From: Psettodes erumei
Taxonomy: Eukaryota; Chordata; Actinopteri; Pleuronectiformes; Psettodidae
DNA length: 64,000 bases
Reading direction: 5' to 3'
NCBI GenBank assembly: GCA_016785225.1
Contig: JAFBJZ010000354.1
Location: 2,642,001-2,706,000 of the forward strand
The notes beneath the pieces are model-generated. The model did no database searches. It saw nothing but the letters and a program-made list of their open reading frames with translations, and had not been told where the DNA came from. Each line of letters opens with the position of its first letter. The first letter of the stretch is position 1. This document shows, piece after piece, positions 23,401 through 36,567 of this stretch. The position numbers and the translations under genes were made by a program.

Positions 23401-26400
23401 AATCACGGTCGAGTGAAACATAAACAATATCGGTCAGGGAGAAGAAGCATGACTGGAGCTGTGTAATCCACGCACTATGCAGGGAAAGGGGACGAGGGGG
23501 AACTGAAGAGAGAAAGAGCAGTAGCAGAAAAGTAAAGTTAAAATTCAATAAAGGTTGAGCAACACTGACACATAACAGCATTTTGTGCCCCTTTTTGAAT
23601 GCACCATTTACCAAAACACAGGCTGTATAAGACATAACCATTGAATGACATTTTAATAAATGAAACCGTGTTGCTGACGTCTTCCCGCATAGCATCTGGA
23701 TTCTTATTTGACAGAAAGAAAAATAATATATTTTTGTTATTAAATATCTGTCTCAACTGCAGGACTTGTATTCTCGAGAGCCATCTCTCAGTCTAGACTT
23801 TATCCGTGTCTGTGTGAAATCAGCCAATATAATTTAATTTTTATCTCGGAAAAATATTGGGAAAATCTAACCAGAGGATAAATTTTGTCATGACACACCA
23901 TTTGAGGTACATCAAGAAACAATAGTGTTTGGCATATCATGTATCCAACAATTCTCACCAATATGCCAGTAGACCGACTGGGAGAAAAAAAAAATTTCGT
24001 GACAACACCAGTTTTGCTCAGGTAGTTATGAAAGTACGTACTGATACAAAATATCTTGTCATTGTCATTATTGCAAAATAAATTAAAATGACACTTGCAA
24101 ATTTGTTTTATTTATCAGTGGCCTGATAATAATCATTGGGGAACAGTTTTTAAAACCATAAATGATAATTTACATTGCTGTTCAATATGTCACCAATGCA
24201 AAGAAGTTTACATATAAAAGGACACATTTGGCAGTCATATGATATTCTCTGTTGTAGCAGATTGTCAAAGCAATAGAGATCCACAAATTGCTTTTGGCAG
24301 ATCACATTTACAATGCATAATTTCTATTGTGCAAACACATACTCGCAAAAGTGAGAGTCAAAACCATTTATCTCAAGGACTGAATGTTCTATTGACACAG
24401 GAAAATGCAATCCGAATTCACACTGAACAGAGCATGCACTGAAAGCAGAAACTTGCCTGCTTGTCAAAATCAAATGAACGATCTAATACAGGCAATTACC
24501 AATTTCTATCATTTAATTTTCTTATTAATTTTTATCTTGAGCTTTGGCACATTTTAAAGGAAAAAAACTAATTTCTGGTTCAGGCTGCCACCAAACTGAA
24601 ACAACATCTATCTGAAGATTACTGGATCAAATCAGTCTTCTTTCTGACAGCCATAACAGATGTTAGCATTCCCAGTTTGATACTCTGTAAAATCAATCAA
24701 AACCAAACATGGAGGGAGACTGCATGAGCACTCGTTGACACTGCACAGATATTAAAACTCACATCCAATAGGGCTATTATAGGCTCATGTTTCACCTTGC
24801 ATATTTGTTTTATGGTTATATAGCACTACACTGTAAAATTTGACGAAATGTTGGCATCTGTTATTATTTGAAGCACCTCTTTGCCACATGCAGGCCACAT
24901 ATTTTGTCTATACCAGATTTACCAGCAGAAAGAACTGATGCCACTATTTTAAAAATCTCAATCTATCTTGATGTGTGTAATTCACTTCAGATGAGCAATC
25001 TGGGATTAAGTCATTTTCTTATACCATACAGTGAGTATGACATAAAGCCAAGAGTTTGCGTGAGATCCCTCTTGATCATTTCAGATAGAAGCAAACTTGA
25101 TATCATACATTTACCTTTATAGGTTCAGAGAAATAAAAGGAAGGTATAAAAATAAAATAAACACATTCATTAAAGAGCACCTCAGAGGATCGTCTCAAAC
25201 TGGTTACTTAAGGGTTTGAAAATGAAAACAAGATTTAGTGATATGAGACTGTCTGGAATCTCGGCAAGAGCCAGCAGCCAACTTGTCTGTTCACATGTTT
25301 CTTTTTATGATCAATGGAGTAAATGTTAACCAGCGATTAGCTGTGCCTTCATCAATTTTGCATAAAATCCCTGAGAGCTATTGTTTTATGTTCTACTGGC
25401 TAATATAGATCATCTTCTTGCGCACCTGCCAGAGCACAACTGCAGCTTTATGGCATTGACCTCCATGACCACGCTCACCTTAAAATACCTTTTGCCTTTA
25501 ACTTTGGATGTGTCAGTGGAATGAAGAGGTGCACCCAGCAGTGGTAGCTAACATTTCTTTACATTAAAAATAAAGCCAATAGGGCTGGTTCATTGATTTG
25601 AGAAAAGGTAGATGTGACAATCTTAATTGTAGAATTTTCACTGTTTGATGCAGGGCAGGTAGTGTGCAGTAAATTTATCAGAGCCTTTCCATTGAAAACA
25701 GCTGCTTTCTGCAGCTGGAAACAATCCTGATGAGAGTGGTGAGAGCAAGTAAAGCTGTGAGCGAGCTGTAGAAACCAAAACAATAAGCTGAAAGTCCCAA
25801 TAAAGCTCCATCTAAATGAGCGGAAGCAAAAACCAACTGACCAGAATATTTCAGTCCTGTTTAATATTATAATTATAATATTAATATTATTAATGTTATT
25901 CCTGCGGTCACTGGTGATACAAAAGGGACAAGAGTGTTATCTACTGGGGACAACAAACTCATCTCAGAGAGTAATTTAACGCATCCGAAATATCTGATGT
26001 TGAGTAAAAGTAAATTAAACAGCACCACTATCAAAAAGGCCACACGGAGATTAACTAATATATCTGTTTACAGTGCATGCATTCATCCCATCACAAACCT
26101 GGCATAGACAGCTGACATCTCGTCCACTCAAACCTCGTCTACATTACACAAATGCATGCATGCATCAGCGTTTTGTCTTACATGTCATTCGGACAGAAAA
26201 CTCAGTCAGTAACAGTGAAAAATAGCAAAGCATTGACAAAATCCAAATATTTTGGCTATTGCTAAAAAAAAGGCTGGATGTTATGAAACTCTTTGATAAC
26301 TGAAAGCCTATAAAGTTCTTAGCAAACAAGGACAGCAGAGTACCTACAATGTCCGAGTTTCACATCTGGAGCCTTCAAACATCTGTTGCAGTCAAGCTAT

Positions 26401-29400
26401 TTGCCTCTTTCACTCTCTGGCTCACTGGTGTTGCACCTCAAATCTTCATGACATGAGACTATCTTTCACCTGGTCTGAGCTGACTTTGCCTAATACCATG
26501 AAAATAAAACTTATCTTTACCGTAACTGAAATCGTAAGGACCAAGATCAAATTGCAGATGAGTATTTAGAAATCCTTTGTCGTGATTAAATTAAATTTGT
26601 TTACTTTAGGGTTTTTTTCTCTCAGTTGAAATCCTAGAACATGTAGCTCACCTGGTTCAAATTGTCTGAAAATAACAAAAAAATGTTTGTGTCATCCAAA
26701 AAGACGTTCCAAAGAATTGAATGAAATTCTATTCTTAAATAAGGGGCTATTACTTCCCTTGACTTGTTTTCCCTGAATTACAAAAAACAACAACATATTT
26801 TGCCTTTTGCATGCTAACATAGCCCATGTTGTGTTAAAATGGTTACAAACATGTCAGATCTAAGAGCTGTGACCAAAACTGCACTTATATTTAAAACTGC
26901 AGCCTGTGATTTTGACATTGCTTTACGGACCATTGACTTAGGTATGTACAGTATTGAGGCTGTCTTGTTAAGAGCAATGGCGTGATTGTGGTTGGACATC
27001 CTTTCAGGAGAACCACATGCCTTGCGTGTATAAGAATAAGGTGATATTCCGGTTGTTCATTTGTAGACCAATATGGCAAACACATGTTGGCAGCAGCTAA
27101 CTCTCTGGCACGTTAGTTCAAATGTGATCAATCTTTATTTTCAAGTAGTGGGAAGAGTTTCAAAGAAAACGCTTCCCATAACATTTGAGCTACACATACA
27201 TCTTTTATTCAGTTGACAGGATGGCTTTTATTTAAGTGCTCTCAATCATAATGTTGATGTTGAGAAAATTGGTGTGATAAATTGCCGTGCACATGATGTT
27301 TATGGCTGCTCAGATGGCCATAAATGTATTGCAGGTCCAAATATGGGAGTGTACCCCTTTTTAGTAAACATGCCTTTGATAGGGTTTCAGGAGTCACTTA
27401 ATTACAGTAAAGATTGGGGTTCAAATAGAGAGTTATTTTTGTAACTAAAGCCCTAACAATACACAAAATACTACATTTTACAAATACTACACACAATTAT
27501 TTATACATTTACATCTAAAATATGACTGAAGCACTCAACAGTTAGATACGGCAAGTAAACATTTGGTCTCCAAACAAATGATGCAGTCCCCACTGAGCCA
27601 ATCACAATTTAACAAAATTTACCACCACTGCCCCATAACCAACAACACCAAGTCTGAGAATGCTATGGGCATGGAGGCTGTTTTTTCTCTTCTGCCCCTC
27701 TTCTTTTTTCTTATTCACAGACCTGTGAGCCATGAATTCTTAAGGATGCTTTTTCCTCTTACCCAAGATGCTTATTTCATAAGTGCATGCAAATATTGAT
27801 ATTGGATTGGTGGATGGATTGGCTGGATTGGCTTTCTTCTTTTGTCTTTCTTCTGTTCCTTACTGCTTTCTCTTTCTTGCCTCAAATTGTTATCTGTAAA
27901 AGAATCTACAGTGAAAATGCAATAAAAATATTTAAATGACAAATGCAAGTGGAGGCTTCCTCCTGTATGATTCATGAAGTAACACATGCAGGATCCCAGT
28001 TTCTCTGAAAGACAGCAGTAAAGTCTCTGCACTGGCTATTTCTTAGGTCTTTAGAAAGGGCTAATTGTCAAGAGACAGTTGCACATCCATCATCTGTACA
28101 ATGCTCAATGTCTCAATCCCAATCCTCTTTTATTTTACACTGACATGACAATGCTTTGACCATAAATAGCCCTTTCCAGGTAATATATATCAGGTCACAG
28201 ATTTTGGCTTTTCACCCCAAAAGCATGAACCTACTTTTATACCATAGAACAGACATAACACCTGCAGGTTGACTGAATGCCTGCTTATCATTTAGGTAGA
28301 TGCACATTTTCAGTTGCTCTTAACATCCTCAAATATGAATGGTTAAATCTTTAAAGTCCTGGTAGCACACTCCCGCTTTGTTCCTAGATCTGGGGTTACA
28401 GCATGTAACAATCCATCTATCAACACCGTGGTAGAAATAGTGTGTGTTCGGCCAGGGTGGATTAGAATGTCTGTACTTCACTGGAACAAAGTAGACAAGA
28501 AGCCTGGTAATACAATAAACAACAGGCAATGGTTCAGGTTATCTTCTTTGTTTACCTACAGAGTTACAATAGGGTTTAGAAATTCCATAATCAAAGTTTT
28601 GTCTTCTGCTGTTTGTCAAACACAGTAAATTCTGTTCCCAGTGATTATTTTAAACTTCTGACAGTCCAACGAAGCGGTCATGTTAGCCTGGAGACACAAA
28701 CGGAAAGACACTACTGCTCCAATACGTTTGTTTTGAATCCCATTATTGTTCTCTCAGGCTGTAGTGATAAAATTAAGATCAGGCTCTTCACAACCACTTC
28801 AGTGATTAGACCATGTGATCTATTGAGTTAATCACAGGAGTCAACCATGACTCTGAAGTCTTACACTTCTGGGATTTAGAGTTGTCTTTTTATGGCAAAG
28901 GATAGCCAGCAGAAACAGGACTACTACGATATATGAATCATTCCTATGCACAGCAGTGACAACATTTGCTCAGTCACAAACTCCCTGGTAATTAAATCAT
29001 TCCAGTTTATCTCAGTTATTATTATTTTTTATCTTCCAGGTGTTAGGGTTTGTTTTATGTATAAAGAAATCTAAGTCCTATTGGGTAGTTGCAGTGCAGT
29101 TACTGCAGCAATTACTGTTCATTAAGCCACAGGTTACTTATTCACCATCGCATTAAGCAGAGGCTACAGTCTGACTGTTTGCTGATGATAATTTGGATTT
29201 TGTTTTTGTGAGATTCATGTCGTGATAAATTCTAATGGTGAAAGGCTGCATGACTGGGCCTGTCCCCCCAAGTGACTTTCATTCCATCTGCAACAAATTT
29301 AATTTGCACACCAGTAAAAAAACCTCCAACCAAAATTGTGGCTATTTGAGTATAATTTTTAAAAAACAGAAAACCCTACTGTCATGTGTTATTTTGGATC

Positions 29401-31624
29401 AAGTGTTAATTCAAGCATAGATACTATGGACACCTCAATTCCTAATGCCGAGGATTATAATAATTTACATTTTGTTCTCAGTTCCTTTTACCCCCAAACT
29501 ATGCAGTATATAACCCTTTATATAGTTGTGACTGGAGTCCATAAAAGGTTTTGACATGAAGCTATTTAGCACATTGTCCCTTGCAGAAACAGTAAAAATG
29601 TAGCCAAAAAAGTATGTTCAACAAAAGTAAGCATGATTAAGATGAAAGACCTCAGTGACATCTAGAGTGACCCCTTATTGTGAAAATGTCCTCCTGAGAT
29701 TCAGTGTTTCAGAAGCAAAATGAACATGTCTCCTGTATGAAATATGGCACCATTATCTTTCCATTTTGTATTTAGGAAAGACAGGATGAACAAGGATCTT
29801 GTCTGATCCCATTTAAGATTTGTTTTTGTAGGCAGGGAAGGGAAATCCAGACCTGTCATGTACATGCTTGTAACTGTATTTTGTGTATTTTAAAAATCGT
29901 ATGATGCTCATTTTAAATGATGACTGATTGCACCGTGTTATATGGTTTTAGAATCAGCTCTTCTTGATTTACAATTTTTTCAGAACAGGGGTATTATTTC
30001 ATTTTTGGATGTGGGTTATGAAGAACTCTGTATATCTTTTTTTCTGACATTCTCACTGTTCTGCACAGTCACAATGTTGGAGTCATAAACCTATCATTAG
30101 TCATCATTAATCCCCAGGTCTCTCGCTGAACTGGCTTCTCTGCAGTCTATCCTGGAGGCATTACATTGCCCATAACTACCCTTGGCTTTTCGGCTGTGAC
30201 AGAAATTATGACCTTAATAAAGTCGACTTTGCAATATTTGCATGCATAAGCATATGATACAAAAAGACTGTCTGGCTCTGTTTTAGGGCTCCCCTGGGCT
30301 GGCTCTTGGCAGGCAGCGGATGTCCTCATGACTTAACGGCGCGTCAAAGTGACTCAAAAAGAAGAATAGGTCCAGCTGGCCAATTCAAAAAAGCTACTTG
30401 TCATTTACCTTCTTGATGTAAAAATGTAAAATAGCAGCATAACCCGTCATGTATTGTGATATTCCTTCTGTTGCACCAGGTGGACTTTTTTGCGTTTATT
30501 ACTTTTCTGATATTCCCTGTGAGATGCACAAACCGCAGATAAATATCTAGGTCAGAATGTACCAGTCAGCTGGTAGAAAAATGTAGCCAGGTATATCTTG
30601 CATGTTTACCCCAAATAAGGAGCAAATAAAAAAAATACATCATACTCAACCTGACTCAATGTACCTGGCTGCCCCAATAAATCAGTTCACATTTAAGATA
30701 TAATATCATCTCTGTTTGTCTTTCATGGCAGACGTCAAACTGGATTACAGGCCATCATAAAGATGAAGTGATGATGTATTGTTTTCAGGCTTCTGGCTCT
30801 GTTTATTTCTTGGAGACTGGACAGAAAAACAAACAGGCCACACTGTAACTTAATTCTCATGATAAATCCTTCAGCGGGATAAGTGTAGCTGAATGGGGCT
30901 GCTGTTTATCCAGTAGTCCTTCTCATCGTAACCCTGTTGATGAATGTCACAGTCTCAAAACAAGGAATGCTGGTCTGTATGATCTCCAAGTATTGTTGTT
31001 TATGGCCCCCTGTTGGATAACAGGGAAATGGAGACTGCTCTGATATATAATAATTGTGTACTATATGTGCATATGTATACTAATTACGTGTTAAAATGAA
31101 CAGCCTTTCTACAGGATTGTGAGGGTCTCTTATTGTAATTATTTTTGCTCTCATTTTGACAAAGTCATGCTGAAACCTGAAGCGTATTGTTAAAATATAA
31201 CATGATACTTTCTCTTCACTTAATAATGATGCTCTTTCGTTATTGAAAGAGCCACAGAGGCCAGAAATCCAAGCACAATATCAAGACCAACAACTCAATA
31301 ACCAAAATTTTAACATCTTATCAATATCACCCTCTGTCTCATCATCTTTGCTTTATAATATTGGGATTTGTACATCTCATCAACTCATCATATTTAAATT
31401 CATATTATGCTCTGCTCTCTCTGTCAGTCAGTTTTAAATTCAGTAGGATTTACCCCATGAAACAAAATGCTGTTTTAAGGGAATAAATGTGTTAAATGCG
31501 AATTTGCATACCGTATCGGTTGTTATACAGCAACACTTACTCAAGTCCAGCGCAGGTTTTTCATCTCTCAGTGAGAATTTGAGGGGTGGGGCCTGTAATG
31601 CCCGCTGGCAGTTGTGGGGTTTAG
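20485..31624. other. Intergenic, no gene recognised
   Basis: No open frame here has recognisable family features, and no RNA gene was seen. Minor simple repeats occur, for example a GAT run at 23041-23058 and AT-rich stretches near 25.86-25.91 kb. The segments 21.0-21.15 kb and 30.1-30.35 kb look less degenerate and richer in GC than their flanks and may be conserved noncoding DNA. This is only an impression from composition. Confidence 0.6.
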
Positions 31625-32078
31625 ATGCAAATATCACGGCTTTGTGACTCTACTTTGCTTGAGTTGGATGCAGTTCGACGCTCCAAAGTGGATTTAAAAT
31701 AGCGCGACTCGCAGGAGCTTCAGTGCAAACACGCTTCCTCACTTAAGACGACGAAAAAAGTCAGACTGACTCATTTCATCGGGATATATATTTATGCATA
31801 TAATCTTTTTATTGGAGATTTTGGTTTTTTTAAACAGTGACACATTTTCTGTCTTGCTCATCCTCTCCGCGGTCTACCAGGGTGTCTCGAAATAGTGACA
31901 GATGTGAACGAAATGAAATCATATGCCTTTTAAAATGATGACAGAGAAAAGTTGCATGGGGGTATCCTGTAGGAGGAGTTTTTTGTGACCAAACAAGTAA
32001 CGGATTTTCCCTTATAAAAAAGGAAATTGAGCCACGACCGCTCAATGAACAGCATTACCCGGGGACCCCGATGTACAG
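31625..32078 (+). promoter_or_regulatory. Candidate upstream promoter and 5' exon, possibly of RSPO1
   Basis: This segment stands out from its AT-rich flanks by its CpG content. It starts with a POU octamer ATGCAAAT (31625-31632) and contains a TATA box TATAAAA (32013-32019). About 30-60 nt downstream lies a short GC-rich stretch ending in CAG followed by a GTGGGT donor (32079-32084). The next plausible acceptor is TGGTTTGCAG (36521-36530), just before the RSPO1 start codon. Splicing 32078 to 36531 would put an ATG at 32071 in frame with RSPO1. Inferred from motifs only. Confidence 0.3.
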
Positions 32079-32171
32079 GTGGGTTGATTTATATATATAT
32101 ATATACATGTACATAATTTTTGTATGATTTGTATTGTATGATTTTGGATAAACTGACTCATTGCTCTGGTT

Positions 32172-32203
32172 ATTTTGTATAGGACAGCTGTCCTATACAA
32201 AAT
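32172..32203. repeat. Perfect 32-bp palindrome
   Basis: The 16-nt half ATTTTGTATAGGACAG is followed directly by its exact reverse complement, with no spacer. The centre is CAGCTG, an E-box. Flanking bases do not extend the symmetry, and no target-site duplication is obvious. Confidence 0.95.
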
Positions 32204-32348
32204 TGTTGAATAAATATCCATTTGTGGTTAAACTATGATGGAACGATCTATCAATTCCATAATGTCCAAGTGACTTTATTGTGCCTTGAAAAATGAAAAC
32301 AAACCTTTATTATTATAACATAGCAATATCTCTATTATTATTTTATGA

Positions 32349-32375
32349 TATTATTATTATTATTATTATTATTAT

Positions 32376-32412
<37 letters not shown>
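32349..32412 (+). repeat. Compound microsatellite (ATT)n(AGT)n
   Basis: About nine ATT units pass directly into about twelve AGT units, with no interruption at the junction. Confidence 0.95.
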
Positions 32413-32413
<1 letters not shown>

Positions 32414-35388
32414 ACATTGCCTGGGGTGCCTGGGGTAATACATTTTATTTTGCAATCAAATTAAAATAAAAAAAATACAGCCTAATTTTCTTTCAAAAAT
32501 ACCTATTAGTTAACCAAATAGGTCCAACAACACTGAGAATTAATTTTGGCACACCATCACATTTTGACTTTAGAGTGAACTTAATTGTAGGAAAGAATTT
32601 ACATCCTATTTTTCACTAACTAAAATTACAATCTACAGCATCTGTCCATAAACACAGACACACACATTACACTAACTCCTTGTCATCCAGCTGCTGGCCT
32701 CCACTGCTTCAAAGCGAAGGACATGCAGGGGAATTTAGAAAACACAAGTGATGTGGCAGCAGAGAGACTGGACTGGAAGACAGGTGAAGATCTGCACTTG
32801 ATTTCCCTTTTCCCTGAAGAGCAGCACAATGCAAAGCACTTTAATCCAGCATGGTGTGGGAGCCTCCGAGGCAAAGCTAATCTGTGCTCAGCCGGGCTGT
32901 AGAAGATCAACCCTCTGGCTGGTGGAGCTGTGCAGACTTCAGTGCTATGTGATATCTTAAAAAGAGAGTGGTGGTGATGTCAGTGATGCTGTTATCAACT
33001 GATGCACATTTGACCTTTCACTCCCTGAACTCTTGAAGCAGAGGAAGTGATTATTAAAACAACTGAGGCTTCTGTGGATGTTGGTGGTTCAGCCAGGTGT
33101 TTCTCCACACGCTGTACAGATAGCTGAAGTGGATGGGTAACTTATCACCTACACACTTAGACTAAAAGGTGCTGAGAGAGTGGGTGCATGTTTAGGGATA
33201 ATGATGACTCTGGCTCTATTTTTCTTAAGATAGCCTCAGTCAACACCCCATTTACCTATTTCCTTTTCTCTGTTGCATCACCTCTTCTTCTCTGTTTTTC
33301 GTTGTGGTCTAGATTGGCTATCACAAACAGGACTGATGGCTTGGATGTACAAATCAGTTTTTTTTTACAAATATCAAGTGCTGTGCACTGTGACTGCGTG
33401 AAATCACCCACAAATTCATTGTTATGTTCCCTGCATGCATGAGCAGCCAAATTTCAGGAGTAAAATGTGCTCATTTAAAAGCCAGAATGTACCGCCACTT
33501 CTACATTTAGTGTCCATATGGCAGATGCCACTTAAAAATCAATTAAATTTATAAAGCAAGGGTTTTGAGGTTAGAGTGGGGCCACGGAACAGGAAAATGT
33601 TGGCCCCAGTATTTCGATCATTCCCAAGTGTGGAAAATGACATTATGACTTATGAAGTCAAATTGCCCATTTTATTTTATTTTATGTTTTCAATGCCCTC
33701 TGTGCCTCTGACTTGTTACACTTTGCAGATGACACCTTTACCTTCTCTTCCATATCCTCTCAGTAAGATTGTGCATGCCCAAGGCATTTTTTACACAAGT
33801 TGTACATGTTGACGATCTTTGTTCAGCTCTTGAAATATGCCAGTAGGTTTAGTCACAGGCTGAAAGTTCATCGACAGGTTACATTGTTAACTCTGAGCTC
33901 AGAGTTCTGGCACCTTCTCGAGTTCAATAAATTCCCCATGTGGGAGCTCCCTTTCAGTGCTTGAATTATTGATAGATCAAACTTAGAACTTACAAAGGAG
34001 GCAATTTAATCGCCTGACTATTTGATGAGTGCGGCTTAGTTTCATCGGTCTCAGCTGAATGTGGCTAACGATGAGGAAAGGAACACAGTTAAATGGATGA
34101 GAGAGCACAGACAAAGAGTTTTGAAAACATATAGGTGCCACATTTCCCTGATGAGATGAGTGCTTGTTAAGTGGCATGTTTAAAAAAGGGGGGGATTGGG
34201 GGGGCTTACAGTGTAGATGGGCTGAGAGAACACCAATCAATTCTCTCAGTAAGTTAACAGCCCAATCCTGACTCTTATCTCCATGGTGTGTGAGAGCAGA
34301 TATGGATGGGCTGAGGTGGGCTTTTGGCAGTTTGTAGAGCTGTGGGAGTGCTGGGTTATGAAAGAGTCTCTGGCACATGTCTTGAGTTACTCAGCGCTGG
34401 AAAGGTTGTGCACTGACTGATCCAGAGACTTACCATGTCCCATTCTCCAATCATCACTCTCCAGAGTAACAAACAGGTGCTGCCGAAGACTGGCCGCGCC
34501 ACTCTTTTGGCTCTTTCCCGTAAATATGACTAGCTGAGAGGTGTCAGTGACATTGCGAGTCATTAAGTGTTAAGAAAAAAAATAAATACTCCGGTTGGGA
34601 AGTGAGTCTCAAGTGTTTCCCAGTTAGGAGAGGCTGTAAATGCCCCTCTTCTCTGTCAGGACCACAGAGTAATTTAACAAAGTTTAAAGCAATGTTATAG
34701 AAGAGCAGTTATTCGGAAATGAGCTTCCTTTTTTCCAAACTTGATTCTTCAGAATTGACAAACCCTTCATGGTTGTGTGCATGTATGTGTCATTTTCCTG
34801 ACTCATGCCACACCAACATGCTACGACAGATGCTCTCATTTACTAATGGCTTCACTAAACTTTATCTACCTCATATGAAGTGTTTTGTTACATAAGAACA
34901 AGGCATTTATGTACTTAGGGGTCCTTGTTTCCACAATTTCTGCTGCTTGTGTCAAGATAAATTTTCTAGCTATCATCAGGACTGGAAATATATATAGATT
35001 TGGTAAATACCCATTTGTATAAGTGAGATGTATCATAAAAAAATGGATGTGATTTTCTTTTTTATTTCGCAGATTGTTTTTTCTGGCACCAAGCATATTG
35101 TAGTTCTGATATTATTTTCTCATTTTTGATTTATACTTTAACAAAGAATGTAATGCTTCTTACTGGAATGTTTAGATGCACCAAATGGCATTGTCCTTAG
35201 TGTGATTCAGAGCCACAACCAACTCAACAGCCAAATATGGTCCTATTTTTCTTTATTGAGCTGTGAGGGAGGACCTCCCATTGCTCAGATCCTTACATGT
35301 TCTGTGTATTCGCATCACATAAGAGCTGTAAATACAGGCAGTGCATGACACTATCTAAAAAAGATCTCAGCACCAAATAGGACTTCAG

Positions 35389-35391
<3 letters not shown>

Positions 35392-35426
<35 letters not shown>
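35392..35426 (+). repeat. (TG)n microsatellite
   Basis: About 17 uninterrupted TG units, roughly 1.1 kb upstream of the RSPO1 start codon. Confidence 0.97.
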
Positions 35427-35427
<1 letters not shown>

Positions 35428-36120
35428 GCATTACCCAGAGAGAGCTGAGTACACTGTCTTTTCCAAAGATAAACACGCTTGGATCATCATCCAAGTCCTA
35501 ATGACCCAAACGTGTTTGTGGTTTTAAGTTTCCTTGTTCCCTCAACTGATCGTTTGAACAAACCATATCTGTATGAAGCTAAAGCCAGCAGGTGGTTGGG
35601 TTCGCTTTGTGTAACAGATGGAAAACCAGAGTAAACAGAAAGCCTGACACTGTCCAGAAGTAACAAAATTACTGCCAATTACTGTTCTTCAAAATGACTA
35701 AGTAATTAATCAACTAATCATTTCAGTTTTAGATCACTATTTACTTTTTTCAGTGCCTGGGGAAATAGTGAAAGTGCCATGTATAGTGTGGGTGAATAGT
35801 GGCCCAACAACACATTTTATCTGACTATAAGCATGACAGCAGTACAGATCGTAGCATCTAACTCCCTCTCCCTTTCTGTCTCCTCTGCCTCCTTCTTTGT
35901 CTCAGCAGGACCTGGTGATGTGTCATCACACATAATTAAGAACCTGTACCCATCTTTTCATAATCTGCAAGTCACGATTTTAGTGTATACTCAGAACATC
36001 TTCAGTGAGACGCATGCTTGTGAGCTCAAGCGCTCACTGACAGCGAACGCTCCTCAGACAGCGGGTTCTCTGCTTTTCTGCCATCCCACCCCAAGCTTCA
36101 TGGGTTGAAACACCAGAAGT

Positions 36121-36567
36121 TCACTACTCTCCTCTCCACTCTCTCCTCCTCTTCATCCTCTGCACTACCCCTCAACCTCCCACCCCAACCCAAACCCCCG
36201 CCTCACCCCAACCCCCTCCATCCTACAACCCTGCTCTGTCTACTCCCTTTGCCGATACTACCACCAGTGTGATGGCTTCTCTCGCCTTGGGCTTGTTTGG
36301 ACTCGCAAATACAGCATCATCCTCCACTACACAGACTTGTGGATGCAGCAGCCACTAGAGTGAAAGATACAGAGAGACAGAGGTGGGGGGTGGGTGGGAA
36401 AGGGAGAGACAGACAGAGAAAGAGAGCAGTGCCACAGTAGAGAGGAGGGATCATCTGTCCTAGCAGCAGAGGGATCCACCTGTCCCACAGAGGAAGGGGA
36501 CCCCCCCCAACTGATCCATCTGGTTTGCAGGGGGGGATCCTGCGTGGCCGGGAAGGCAACAGGGACT
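36121..36567 (+). promoter_or_regulatory. rspo1: RSPO1 proximal promoter and 5' leader region
   Basis: The 450 bp before the RSPO1 ATG are GC-rich. A C-rich block (about 36178-36218) gives several G runs on the minus strand. A plus-strand G-quadruplex motif (36385-36404) has runs of 6, 3, 3 and 3 G with loops T, T and AAA. A 28-codon upstream ORF starts at ATG 36272 in a strong context (G at -3 and +4) and stops at 36356-36358. A second, six-codon ORF starts at 36343. A possible acceptor TGGTTTGCAG ends at 36530, so part of this region may be intron rather than leader. No clear TATA box is seen and the transcription start is unknown. Confidence 0.5.

Larger units (their letters stand above)
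32079..36120. other. rspo1: Region upstream of RSPO1, no gene recognised
   Basis: The region holds a perfect 32-bp palindrome (32172-32203), a compound trinucleotide microsatellite (32349-32412), two runs of seven G split by ATT (34188-34204) and a GT microsatellite (35392-35426). A 131-codon open frame on the minus strand (33983-34378) has no recognisable family features. If the candidate distal promoter is real, this is RSPO1's first intron. Confidence 0.6.

Noticed and set aside
26814..26999. 61-codon minus-strand frame with a faint helix-turn-helix look
   Set aside because: The resemblance to a transposase-type helix-turn-helix is limited to a few residues, and no other part of an element or terminal repeats was found.
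33983..34378. 131-codon minus-strand open frame
   Set aside because: No family motif, no splice context, composition typical of random translation, and no sign of a partner exon.
36394..36567. In-frame N-terminal extension of RSPO1 starting at 36394
   Set aside because: The frame is open, but the codon at 36394 is GTG, not ATG, and the extension would bury the signal peptide. The ATG at 36568 fits the family.
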